A DNA stretch of 64,000 bases from Ruminococcaceae bacterium UBA1236. GTDB taxonomy: Bacteria > Bacillota > Clostridia > Oscillospirales > Acutalibacteraceae. Every line of letters starts with the position of its first letter. Position 1 is the stretch's first letter. Under the pieces are notes generated by a model that had not been told where the DNA came from, did not search any database, and saw nothing but the letters and a program-made list of their open reading frames with translations. Below, piece after piece: positions 54,924 to 63,819 of this stretch. Position numbers and translations under genes: made by a program. Where the stretch lies: positions 41,255 to 105,254 of the forward strand of contig DBWO01000051.1 in the NCBI GenBank assembly GCA_002309055.1. The letters run 5' to 3'.

Positions 54924-55775
54924 TCACCTCGTTCCTTTTATAATTTCTTCTGTTTCTTTCTTTTTTACCGGCCGTGTGAGCACAAGAATTATCCACGTCA
55001 TAAGTATCGGCGCTGCGAGAACCGGAGCCACTATCAGCGGATCAATCCTGACCGCTTCGGAGGTTACGGCCGCGCTTCCTTCTTTTGTTGCCACACGGTG
55101 GCCGCGCACAAGCAATCTGTGCGTATTGATTCCGTAAGGCGTGCATGTCACAAGCGTGCAGTAATCCCTGCCTTCTTCAAGCGCGAGATTGGAAAAATCC
55201 TCAGGCACAACTATGTGAATCTGATCCACCTCATAGGTCAGCACCTCGCCCATTACGTTCAGAGTGAACTGATCTCCCGGCATAAGCTTGTCAATATCCG
55301 TGAAAAGCTTTGACGACGGAAGTCCGCGGTGACCGGAAACTATGCAGTGGCTTGTTTCGCCGCCTACGGGCAGGGAAGAACCTTCAATATGGCCGATTGC
55401 CCTCTGAAGAACTCTTTCCTCAACTCCGTGATAAACGGGCAGCATAATTTTGAGCTTGGGAATTTCTATATAACCCATAATTCCGCTGCCGTCAATATTC
55501 AGCAAAGAATCGTACTCGGCTCTCTGAATATCATTCATTTTCCAGACCATGCCGTTTGCGGCAACAGTCCTGTTATATTCTCTCGCAAGTTCAATTTCTT
55601 TTTTCAGAAACCCCTGATTGAGATTCCTGATTTCCTTTTCATATCCCAGCACCGCCTGTGTCTGATGATATGCGTTCCATCTGTTTGAAACAGCCGGATA
55701 CAGCATCAGCGACAAACCGACCAGAAATATGAGAACAAGCAGAGCCGTTGACAATCTTCCGCTTTTGCGTTTCAT
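54924..55775 (-). CDS. srtC: Class C (pilin-polymerising) sortase
   Basis: Joins pilin subunits by isopeptide bonds. The 283 residues have an N-terminal helix (LVLIFLVGLSLMLYPAVSN), the MGYIEIPKLKIMLPVYHG block of class C, catalytic His in CIVSGHRGLPSSKLF, Cys in YCTLVTCTPYGINTHRLLVRGHR with the active Arg, and the C-terminal helix (PLIVAPVLAAPILMTWIILV). The Asp-Pro-aromatic lid motif was not seen; the corresponding loop reads LLNIDGSG. It lies directly after the major pilin gene. Confidence 0.93.
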   Translation of the reverse strand: MKRKSGRLSTALLVLIFLVGLSLMLYPAVSNRWNAYHQTQAVLGYEKEIRNLNQGFLKKEIELAREYNRTVAANGMVWKMNDIQRAEYDSLLNIDGSGIMGYIEIPKLKIMLPVYHGVEERVLQRAIGHIEGSSLPVGGETSHCIVSGHRGLPSSKLFTDIDKLMPGDQFTLNVMGEVLTYEVDQIHIVVPEDFSNLALEEGRDYCTLVTCTPYGINTHRLLVRGHRVATKEGSAAVTSEAVRIDPLIVAPVLAAPILMTWIILVLTRPVKKKETEEIIKGTR

Positions 55776-55784
55776 TTATGATAA

Positions 55785-57323
55785 TCAGCCGTTTGCTTTG
55801 CTTTTCATCTTGCGCTTTGCAATGAGAAGGATGCCCGCGCCGAGAACAAGGATAGCGCCGAGAGTATAGAAAATCGTGGTACCGATTCCGCCGGTTCCGG
55901 GAAGCTCAACGCCCTTCTTGTTTACTATAGGCTGTTCAATGGTAACATTATGACCGACTGTTTTGCTGTCAACTGTAACGGTGACATCTGCACTGAGCTT
56001 GTTGTAGCCGGTGGGAGGGGCGATTTCTTCAATCAGATAGGTGCCGTCCGCGATGCCTTCAAAGACTGCCTTGCCGTCAGTGCCTGAGATTGCAACAGTT
56101 GCGTCGGCTTTATTTGCAACCCATGTAACTTCTTTTGTGCTAGGATCCTGCTTGTAGTATTTGACATCTGTGCCCTCGGTCTTTTTGAGAACGAATTGTG
56201 CGCCCTGAAGTTTAGTTGCGTCAGCGGATTCGGAGTCAACCTTGTTAATCTGAATCGTGCTGGTGTAAATCTTGACTTCAACGGGAGTGCTGTTGCTGGT
56301 AGTTGTGCCGTCGGTAATCGTGGGATCGTTGCTGTATGTAAGCTGGGCATTGTTTGATTCCTCGGCTGCTTCGTTTGCGGGACGGTTTCTGAGCGCGTTG
56401 GAGGTGATTGTCGCCGAATAGGTAACGGTGATTTCATCGCCGACATTGTAACGGGTTGTATCGTTTATATTCTTGATTTTGAATGAAAATCCGGTTGTTG
56501 AAACTGTCTTGTCCTCAAGGTCGGTATCTGTGAGAGTGTTTGAGCCGACGGTGATTGTAAGTGAATCTGTGTCGAACGCAAGACCCGCGGACATTTCGTC
56601 GGAAATCTTGTAGATATATGTTGTGTAACCTGTGGTATCGGGAACAACGCCTTTGATTGTAAAGTCGAGGGTATCGCCGATATCGTAACTGCCGTCGGTT
56701 TCGCCTGAGCCGACAGTCTTTTCAATGGTCGGGAACTCTGATTTCGCAACTATTTCCTGAGTGAAATCTGTGGAAGTAAGAGCGCAGACAGAAGCGTTTG
56801 TTCCTTTAAGCTGAGTCGCGCCGTAAGGATAAACAAGATAATAACCGAGGTCGAGGTTTGTGAAGTTTACCTCCATCGGAGTTGTTCCTGCTGAAGGAGC
56901 GTTCTGAGAAGCGGTGGCAGCAACGGGCTTGCTGATAACATATGCCTGCGCCTTCTTTGAAAACTCTGCTACATTCGCGTCAGTAATGTTGATATATTTG
57001 GTTGCGCTGTTAAATGTGGTAACGGGCAGTGAGTTTGTGGAATCGGTATCGGAAAGATACGCGGCGCCCGCGCCGGTGGTGAAGAAATCTGTCCAGTCCG
57101 AGTTAACCTCATAGTAAACGCCGTTGATTACGGGGTTGTCGGGATCGGTTTCGTCAACATCTGCCGACATATCAAAAATGCGGTAAATGTTGTAAGTCTT
57201 TTCGGGCGTAACATCAGTAACCTTGATTGCGCCCTTGTGATCAGCCGCGAAAGCCGGCGCTGCCGACACCGCGACAAGAATTACTGCAAATAAAACAGCT
57301 GAAATTCTTTTAATGGTTTTCAT
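55785..57323 (-). CDS. Major pilin, SpaH/EbpB-like LPXTG isopeptide-forming fimbrial subunit
   Basis: Shaft subunit of the sortase pilus, 512 residues. Signal MKTIKRISAVLFAVILVAVS...AFA; N-terminal domain (about 30-200); a D2-type domain starting PTIEKTVGSG with likely isopeptide Lys and ending VTYSATITSNAL; a Cna_B domain with INKVDSES, LQGAQFVLKK and YLIEEIAPPTGYN (Glu of the E-box). The sorting signal is LPGTG (about 474), a helix and AKRKMKSK. A canonical YPK pilin motif is absent (VYPYGATQL instead); the Lys in EIVAKSEFP just before D2 may be the polymerisation residue. Confidence 0.93.
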   Translation of the reverse strand: MKTIKRISAVLFAVILVAVSAAPAFAADHKGAIKVTDVTPEKTYNIYRIFDMSADVDETDPDNPVINGVYYEVNSDWTDFFTTGAGAAYLSDTDSTNSLPVTTFNSATKYINITDANVAEFSKKAQAYVISKPVAATASQNAPSAGTTPMEVNFTNLDLGYYLVYPYGATQLKGTNASVCALTSTDFTQEIVAKSEFPTIEKTVGSGETDGSYDIGDTLDFTIKGVVPDTTGYTTYIYKISDEMSAGLAFDTDSLTITVGSNTLTDTDLEDKTVSTTGFSFKIKNINDTTRYNVGDEITVTYSATITSNALRNRPANEAAEESNNAQLTYSNDPTITDGTTTSNSTPVEVKIYTSTIQINKVDSESADATKLQGAQFVLKKTEGTDVKYYKQDPSTKEVTWVANKADATVAISGTDGKAVFEGIADGTYLIEEIAPPTGYNKLSADVTVTVDSKTVGHNVTIEQPIVNKKGVELPGTGGIGTTIFYTLGAILVLGAGILLIAKRKMKSKANG

Positions 57324-57362
57324 AATTTGTCTCCTTAACTTTAATTATATATCGGTTGATGT

Positions 57363-60300
57363 TTATGCTTTTACTGCGTCACGTCTGCGGCGCACAATGT
57401 AAATCCATGCCGCGGCTGTCATCAGCAGCGCTCCGGCGGTGATGTGGAAGAAGATTCCGCTGCCGCCTGTCATAGGCAGGGTGTGACCGCTCATCGTGTT
57501 TGTAACCTGAACTGTTACGGGAGCAGTTCCGTTCGATAATGTGGTGGAACCCGCATACGTGCGCTCGTTGCCGTTTTGCTTCACGATGACCTTATCCGCG
57601 TAAACCGCTATCGTTATAACGGGATCGGCAGGCATTGCGTAGCCTTCCGGCTGTTTGGTTTCAATCAGCTCGTAATTCGTCGCCCCTGCATTGGGACCGC
57701 CCGTGTGGGCAAGGTTGAATACCGAGACACCCGATGCCGAAAGCATGCCGTCCGCTCCGGACACGATGTTGTTATAAAGCACCTCATCGTCGGGACCTTT
57801 CAGAGTGAACTCCGCTCCTGCCAGCGGCTGTGAAAGCGTTTCGTTTGTCTTCATTATCGAAACGGCGTATTCCTTACGGATATTATATACCGTAATATCG
57901 GTGTCACCGGTTATAACAAACTGGTTATTTTCTGCTCCCTGCGGAGTCAGGGTGACTGCCGGAGTTACTTCATTGTGGTAGGCGTCCGTATTTCTTATTC
58001 CGGTATAAACCGTATCAAACGAATCATCCGCCGTTGTTTCCTTAACGGTCATTATCATACCGAACGGTACAACGTTATTAAGCTGCATCGCAGGGTCGCC
58101 GTCTTTCAGAGTGAAGGCATCATTCCTTTCCTCCTTGGAGGAAGTAGTGATATTATAATGAATGTAATGAACGTCAAAGTCAAATTCTTTCAGCTTGTCA
58201 TCGCTTGTTCCTTCAACCACCTTGCTTATGTTTACGCTTACCGTGGTGGGTTCCCATATAGCATAGAGCGTGTTTGGCTTGGGATCCATCTCATCGCCGG
58301 CTATCTGCGAGACCTCAATGGTATACTCTCCGGTGTCGGGGTCCTGAACATAGAACTTTCCGTTGGCTGAGTTATACTTGAACTGCGGCGTCTGGGTTTC
58401 ATTCAGATACGGGTTCTGGTCCCAACCGAGGAACGTATATCCCGTATGTTCATCCCATTGATTCCAGCTCACATCGCCCTGGCTGTAACTGCCGGAGGTG
58501 AACTCGTTAAGATAACGAATATTTATTGCTTCATTATACTGTATCTTCTGATCGACCGCTTCAATCGCGGGAAGAACGGTGCCGCTTTCGGTAACAAGCG
58601 TGTTGCCGAGGATATCAACTGTATTTGAATTATACTTGATTCCCGCCGCTTCAACCGGAAGGTCCTCATATTTAAGATAAACCGCTTTGAGATGCAGGGT
58701 GTTGTGTTCATCCGCATAGTCGGAGTTTATCATATAGGTGTTGCCGGGGTAATATCTTCTGACTATGTTTCCGTCGTTATCAACCAGAGCCCAGTAGAGG
58801 AACTCGTATCCTTCCGGAGATTCCGGCTTCGGCATTGCCTGCGCGTTTGATTTGTCCGAATATACCGACTTGTCATTGGGAGCGTTTTCACCCGATATTA
58901 CAGTCCCTTCAGAATAGGTGCCGTCGGAATTCAGAAGATAACCCTGCGCCGAGTATGTGACACTGTATTGACCTACCTTTTTCCACATTGCCCTTAGCAA
59001 CAGGTTTCCGGTAACCGGGGTATCAAAGTCATACAGCGACATTACATCCTCGCCCGACTCGTCCTTGACAATATGATTGTTTGCGTCAAGCTCGACTTTA
59101 TACCAGCCCCACAAGGAATAATTCGAAGGAAGGTAGATATATTTCGTCTCGGTGTCGGTAGCATCGTCGGGATCTGTCGTGTACCGTGCCTGACGGGTCA
59201 TCGGCTGCGGATAATCATCATCAAGCGCGTGATCGGTATCGAACTCGTCATAATGATAATAGAATACGTCGTTTTCATCATAATCCTCAACCTCAACGAA
59301 GTCTCTCTTGACATCATAATAAGGTTCAACTCTGCCGATTTCTGCTTCTTCCCAGAACCAGGTGGCTTCTGTTTCGGTTAATGCGCCGCCGTTGGGATCT
59401 ATCTTGATCCAGTACCACTGGGTATCCCATCCGGCATAAACCTGGATGTTGTTATTGGGCATCTGTCTGTTGAAATCATACTTTTTCGAACAGGCGGGAT
59501 CCGCATACCAGCCGGTGAAGAAATATCTGCTTCTTATATAATCCGGTTGTTTGTTCGCTACGGAGCTGATATCGTCCAGATACTTGAATGTCATCGACGC
59601 GGCTGCTACCGTATGCGTTCCGTTTCCGTCTTCATAGTCGCCCATTGAGTCGAAGAAAACTATCTGACGCTCAGACCGGACATGGAAAACATACAAATCA
59701 TAGCGGCTGAAATCGTTTGTGTACTGATAAGCTTGAGATGAACTGCTGTAATTAGTACCCTGGGTAATCGGTTTCTTGTCGTTTGCGGTATAGGTCTCAG
59801 GCGGTCTGGTAGTCGCGCCTTTAGTCACATAATACGTAACTTCATATCCGGTGAATTTATTTGTGAAATTAAACGGACTGGAAGTTGCATTCATATGGAC
59901 CGTTTGTTTGAGTGCAAATGTACCGTCGGACTGTTCAAGATAATGATGGATGTCCCCATTTCCGAGATTGCCGCTGTTAGCAAGACTGTAAACAGTCTGG
60001 CTTCCGTATCTTGCCGGGAAAATAAATCCGTCAATATATGTCTGAGTAGTGGCGTTTCTGCCAACTTTGACACTTGTTACATTTCCGTTGTTATCGGTTG
60101 TAACGGTAGCTTCTTGCCATTTCAGATTAATTGGGTTCTCAGGATCTGTGTTATCTGTGCTGGGCCAAATGTATGAGTACATCTGATTGCCTTCGGCATC
60201 CTTCTGAGTCAGAGTCTGTCCGTAAAGACCGGTAAATGTTTCTGACGGAGTCGTGTAATACTCGGTGCCGCTACTCTTTTTATAAAAGTTTATTGTCATC

Positions 60301-62411
60301 AGTTTCCGGTCATAATAGACATTCAGAACACTGTTTCCGTCTTTTCCTACCGTTATCGATTTGTCTTTTGCCGAATTGAATGTGTAGAAGGCCCAATTGT
60401 CGCCGGTGACGCCGCTTGGTGTATTTGTATCGTAACGCTTGTCAGCATTCGTTGTACTGACCGTGGTTTTTGCCTGCGCCTGACGGACTACGTGATAGGC
60501 GTAATCGTAATGCTTTTTAAGATTGCTGTATTGCTCGCCTTCAGCGACGTCATCGTTTGTGGCGTCTTTGTGATCGGTAACCTGTTGCTGCCAAAAAACA
60601 ACAGTATAGTTGACGATCTTTCCGGTCCAATGACCGTAGAGTGTTATATCTTCATTAAGGGTTAACGCTCCGCCTCTGAGATAGTTTGTGCGCGCATCGT
60701 TAAGATAGGTTGTTCCGCCGGTCGTAACAACTCTTCCATTTCCGTTGGTAACCTGAATACCGCCGTCCTGCTCTGTGTACCATCCGAGGAATTCCATACC
60801 CTCTTCGGTGGAAACACCGAGTTGGGAAATGCTGTGTCCGGGCTGTATATGTATGGCGGGAACATATTCGGCTCCCTCGCCGACTTTGTCTGCCTGGTAT
60901 CTTATCCAGCACGCATCCTCAAAGACGGGATAAAGCTCGGTACGGTAAGTGTTGACTGTTATCGTGTCGCCCGGAATGGCCGTCGTATCGTTTTCGGTAT
61001 ATGACCATCCTGCGAACGCCTTCGTCGGCAGAGGTGCCTCAACCGTTATATCGCTTATCGTAACAGTCGCGGGAGGATTTTCTTCTCCGGATGACAGATT
61101 GTCGGGAACAGCCGCTTTACTTGTCAGAATAATATCTTTGAATTCTCCGGTTTCGGTGTCATGGCTTTTGGCTCCGGAATAGAATGTGACGAAATAAACC
61201 TGAGTGAATCTCGCGTAAACGCTGACTTCCTCTTCCTGGGTTACTGTTACCGGCTGCTCGAATTCGAGCTTTGTTCCGTTTGCAAGATACCAGCCGAGGA
61301 ATTCTCTCTTGACCCTTATCGGCTCACCGGTATCGGGGTTTACATACGGATTCTCTTCCGAGTCATATTCGGGGTCGGGAATAGTCTGAAGTGTTTCCCC
61401 GTCCTTGACTATCTGGTAATATGAAATTATACCCGCGTTATTGCGGAATAAATATTTGGGCGGCTCTTCTGTGCCCTCGGGCTCTTTCCAGTAGAATTTA
61501 TAAGTTCTCCTGCCTTTGACCTGGCCGTCAACAACGGCGTAAACCGAGAACGACTCCGCCTCAAATGAAACCTCGTTCATAGTGACGGTTTCATCCGTCT
61601 GGTCAACCAGCGCCGTTTCTCCATCATCACTGAGGTGAACCACAACGGGCTCGTTACAGCCGGAGATTTCCTCTGACGCGAATTTAACCGAAACAGGCAG
61701 TTTGGGTTCAACCTCCTCGCCGTCGGCGTTGATGAACGAAATGTCAACAGCGATTACCTTGTCTGATTTTTCCTCAACGGCACTTCTCAGAGTTTCGAGT
61801 GTCTGTTCGTCGTCAACCTTTTCGACCTTCATCGTGACCGCTGACGGGAACGCGCCTTCCGGGGCATTGACTGAAACCGTAAGCCCGTCAATCTCGCGTA
61901 CGAAATCGGGCTCTTTGATTTCACCGTCGGGAACGGCATCGTAACACGCGTCTGTATGAACGTGCTCGGCCTTCTTGCATTTCAGGATCTTTTCCTTATG
62001 GGCGGGAACGGCTTTCATGCACTCGTCACCGTGCTTATGTTCTTCCTTGCCGCAAGCGAGCTCGCGCTCGATGAACATACAGTCTTCGGTGTGAGCGTGG
62101 TCCGGGTCGGTGTTGCCGCAGATGTAGGAAACTTTCTTAACATAGCACTCATCGGAATGACTATGCTCTTCCTTTCCGCAGTCAACCGCATTCCCCGCGG
62201 GAATATCGATCTCTTCATAACAAGCGGCGGAGTGGACATGCTCGGCCTGCTCGCACACAAGCGACCTTTCCATCGTTATCGCGGGAAGTATCAGCGCATA
62301 GGTTGTGCAGAAAACCACAAACACACCCAGCACCATAATTATCCTGTTACGCCTACGGCGTCTTACATATTCTGTTGTATAGCGCTCTGCGCTTTCAACA
62401 AACTGCTGCAT
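57363..62411 (-). CDS. Giant LPXTG adhesin (probable pilus tip) with Cys/His repeats and InlB-type B-repeats
   Basis: A 1682-residue surface protein. An unusual N-terminus has a basic RRRRRNR block then a hydrophobic segment ending TTYALILPAITME, a signal type seen in Clostridia LPXTG proteins. Five C-x(4-6)-H-x-H-x(3-4)-C units follow (about 50-165). Several Listeria-Bacteroides/InlB B-repeats with GW/GY cores (FLGWYLANG, FAGWSYTEN, FLGWYTEQD, FTGWYADPA, FLGWDQNPY) fill the centre. A Cna_B-like domain (LAGAEFTLKG; YELIETKQPEGYAMP) lies near the end before LPMTG (about 1645), helix and RRRR. First structural gene before the major pilin. Confidence 0.9.
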   Translation of the reverse strand: MQQFVESAERYTTEYVRRRRRNRIIMVLGVFVVFCTTYALILPAITMERSLVCEQAEHVHSAACYEEIDIPAGNAVDCGKEEHSHSDECYVKKVSYICGNTDPDHAHTEDCMFIERELACGKEEHKHGDECMKAVPAHKEKILKCKKAEHVHTDACYDAVPDGEIKEPDFVREIDGLTVSVNAPEGAFPSAVTMKVEKVDDEQTLETLRSAVEEKSDKVIAVDISFINADGEEVEPKLPVSVKFASEEISGCNEPVVVHLSDDGETALVDQTDETVTMNEVSFEAESFSVYAVVDGQVKGRRTYKFYWKEPEGTEEPPKYLFRNNAGIISYYQIVKDGETLQTIPDPEYDSEENPYVNPDTGEPIRVKREFLGWYLANGTKLEFEQPVTVTQEEEVSVYARFTQVYFVTFYSGAKSHDTETGEFKDIILTSKAAVPDNLSSGEENPPATVTISDITVEAPLPTKAFAGWSYTENDTTAIPGDTITVNTYRTELYPVFEDACWIRYQADKVGEGAEYVPAIHIQPGHSISQLGVSTEEGMEFLGWYTEQDGGIQVTNGNGRVVTTGGTTYLNDARTNYLRGGALTLNEDITLYGHWTGKIVNYTVVFWQQQVTDHKDATNDDVAEGEQYSNLKKHYDYAYHVVRQAQAKTTVSTTNADKRYDTNTPSGVTGDNWAFYTFNSAKDKSITVGKDGNSVLNVYYDRKLMTINFYKKSSGTEYYTTPSETFTGLYGQTLTQKDAEGNQMYSYIWPSTDNTDPENPINLKWQEATVTTDNNGNVTSVKVGRNATTQTYIDGFIFPARYGSQTVYSLANSGNLGNGDIHHYLEQSDGTFALKQTVHMNATSSPFNFTNKFTGYEVTYYVTKGATTRPPETYTANDKKPITQGTNYSSSSQAYQYTNDFSRYDLYVFHVRSERQIVFFDSMGDYEDGNGTHTVAAASMTFKYLDDISSVANKQPDYIRSRYFFTGWYADPACSKKYDFNRQMPNNNIQVYAGWDTQWYWIKIDPNGGALTETEATWFWEEAEIGRVEPYYDVKRDFVEVEDYDENDVFYYHYDEFDTDHALDDDYPQPMTRQARYTTDPDDATDTETKYIYLPSNYSLWGWYKVELDANNHIVKDESGEDVMSLYDFDTPVTGNLLLRAMWKKVGQYSVTYSAQGYLLNSDGTYSEGTVISGENAPNDKSVYSDKSNAQAMPKPESPEGYEFLYWALVDNDGNIVRRYYPGNTYMINSDYADEHNTLHLKAVYLKYEDLPVEAAGIKYNSNTVDILGNTLVTESGTVLPAIEAVDQKIQYNEAINIRYLNEFTSGSYSQGDVSWNQWDEHTGYTFLGWDQNPYLNETQTPQFKYNSANGKFYVQDPDTGEYTIEVSQIAGDEMDPKPNTLYAIWEPTTVSVNISKVVEGTSDDKLKEFDFDVHYIHYNITTSSKEERNDAFTLKDGDPAMQLNNVVPFGMIMTVKETTADDSFDTVYTGIRNTDAYHNEVTPAVTLTPQGAENNQFVITGDTDITVYNIRKEYAVSIMKTNETLSQPLAGAEFTLKGPDDEVLYNNIVSGADGMLSASGVSVFNLAHTGGPNAGATNYELIETKQPEGYAMPADPVITIAVYADKVIVKQNGNERTYAGSTTLSNGTAPVTVQVTNTMSGHTLPMTGGSGIFFHITAGALLMTAAAWIYIVRRRRDAVKA

Positions 62412-62423
62412 GATTTCCCTCTT

Positions 62424-63008
62424 TTATCTTACTGCTCCTATTTTTTTGAACGGCCAGGCACGGAAAATGATTTTTCCGGCTATGTCGTCCGTTTCTACAC
62501 AGCCGACTGAAGTGTTGCGGCTGTCAATTGACGTTCTTCTGTGGTCGCCCATAACAAACACCGCGTTATCCGGCACCTGATAGGGCAATTCTATATTGCA
62601 TTCACCCAATGCCCTTTCGGAAACATAGGGCTCATCAATAAGCTCATTGTTAACATATACATTGCCGCGGGCGTCAATATCGACCCATTCGCCCGCCTGC
62701 GCGATAATTCTCTTGACGAGAATCTTGCTTCCGTAATAAACTCCGACAACATCGCCTGTTTCAAACTTCGCGCCTTTGACCGAAATCACAATATCTCCTT
62801 CGGTCAGCGTGGGCGTCATCGAATTGCCGTATATTCTCATTACCGGCAGCAGAACGGTCGCCACAAGAACGGCAACAGCCGCAGTTACCACAAGAGTATA
62901 TAACGTTGACCTTATCGCCTTGCGGAATTTCTGCTTCTGCTTTTCCCGGCTGAGTTCCCGCTCCAGTTCATTTAATTCGGGAGACGGGTTGACTTGTCTT
63001 TTTTTCAT
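62424..63008 (-). CDS. lepB: Signal peptidase I of the pilus locus
   Basis: Membrane Ser/Lys protease removing signal peptides. The 194 residues have a charged N-terminus, one helix (TLYTLVVTAAVAVLVATVLLP), catalytic Ser in RIYGNSMTPTL, catalytic Lys in ILVKRIIAQAGEWVDI, and the box VFVMGDHRRTSIDSRN. Dedicated signal peptidases are common in sortase-pilus operons and usually help pilin maturation. The ATG overlaps the coiled-coil gene stop by 4 bp. Confidence 0.94.
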   Translation of the reverse strand: MKKRQVNPSPELNELERELSREKQKQKFRKAIRSTLYTLVVTAAVAVLVATVLLPVMRIYGNSMTPTLTEGDIVISVKGAKFETGDVVGVYYGSKILVKRIIAQAGEWVDIDARGNVYVNNELIDEPYVSERALGECNIELPYQVPDNAVFVMGDHRRTSIDSRNTSVGCVETDDIAGKIIFRAWPFKKIGAVR

Positions 63009-63499
63009 TCTGTTTTCTCTCCCGGCATATTCAAAAGTTCTTTCGCTTCCTCAGCCAGAGCGGAGCAGCCGTTTTTATATTCCTGCCTCATGGGCATGAG
63101 CACAAGCCTTTCAAATTCATCCTGTGAAAGTGGTACTCCGGATTTCAGCTTCTCAGTCAGGCGCGTGAAAGAACACGCCGTTTTGTCATTTAATAGCGAG
63201 ATATAATCGCGGCTGAGACGAACCATCGCCTCAACGTAACGGTTTTTGATTTCAGCGGTGTATCTTTTCGCGGCCTCATCCGCCGCCGTGAAAACCCCGT
63301 CAAGCTTAAGCGACGCTTCTGCAAGCGAACCGGAATTTTCTATATTGATGTGAACGTTTTCAAGCTCAGTTTTAAGCTCTTCAATCTTTTCGTTCAAGCT
63401 CGCGATTTCCGCTTCTCTTCTGTCGTTTTCTCTCATTTCGGCGATCAGAAGCTCCAGCAGTTCTCTGCGGCTGAGTTTTTTCATTTCGTTTGCCGCCAT
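63005..63499 (-). CDS. Coiled-coil protein, first gene of the pilus operon
   Basis: A 164-residue cytosolic protein without signal peptide. Residues 8-52 form a heptad-rich coil (LLELLIAEMRENDRREAEIASLNEKIEELKTE in part), followed by helical segments with LSRDYISLLNDK. No enzymatic motif. GGAGAG precedes the ATG. Being immediately behind the riboswitch terminator, it is the first gene to respond; it might organise the sortase/pilin machinery or act as a regulator, but nothing in sequence proves this. Confidence 0.8.
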   Translation of the reverse strand: MAANEMKKLSRRELLELLIAEMRENDRREAEIASLNEKIEELKTELENVHINIENSGSLAEASLKLDGVFTAADEAAKRYTAEIKNRYVEAMVRLSRDYISLLNDKTACSFTRLTEKLKSGVPLSQDEFERLVLMPMRQEYKNGCSALAEEAKELLNMPGEKTE

Positions 63500-63510
63500 A
63501 ATCTCTCCCT

Positions 63511-63564
63511 AAAAAAAGACTGCAAACCTGACGGCGCCCGATGGGCGCTGTTTGATTTGCAGTC
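63511..63564 (-). terminator. Intrinsic terminator in the pilus-operon leader (riboswitch expression platform)
   Basis: Minus strand GACTGCAAA / TTTGCAGTC outer stem (63556-63564 with 63518-63526), inner GCGCCC/GGGCGC stem and an uninterrupted run of seven T. It lies 12 bases before the first ORF and shares two bases with the predicted P1 3' strand of the aptamer. Confidence 0.92.
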
Positions 63565-63637
63565 AGTCAATCATGAGATAAAAAATCTTTTAGACACTAA
63601 ACTTTGCGTCTCCGCCTTTCGACGGATTTGCCGAATA
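63562..63637 (-). ncRNA. Class I cyclic-di-GMP riboswitch (GEMM-I) aptamer
   Basis: Minus-strand leader RNA contains the GEMM-I core in order: P1 5' strand TCGG then GCAAA; P2 TCCGTC-GAAA-GGCGGA with the GNRA tetraloop; the hallmark GACGCAAAG joining segment (63603-63611); P3 5' side ending GTCTAAA (tetraloop-receptor side); a short AGAT/ATCT hairpin; ATGATTGACTGA closing P3/P1 with CTGA pairing TCGG. Known examples regulate pili, motility and surface proteins. Terminator follows directly. Matching was by eye; covariance scoring was not possible. Confidence 0.88.
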
Positions 63638-63664
63638 TTATTATTTCAAAAGTAGACCATTGTG

Positions 63665-63693
63665 ATTATATTATTTTATTATTAATTTGTCAA
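63665..63693 (-). promoter_or_regulatory. Perfect-consensus sigma-A promoter of the pilus operon
   Basis: Minus strand TTGACA (63688-63693), exactly 17 bp, TATAAT (63665-63670). Transcription should start near 63658, about 20 bases before the aptamer. Such a strong promoter fits control by termination downstream rather than by an activator. Confidence 0.93.
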
Positions 63694-63819
63694 GAAAAAA
63701 GTATATTTTATTTTATAATTTTTTATATTTCCTTAAAATATAATTGTGCAATATGATGCAATTTGTCTTAATTTGCGATAAACAGTTTCCCGCTGTCCGA
63801 ATGGGCGCAGTTCAGAAGC

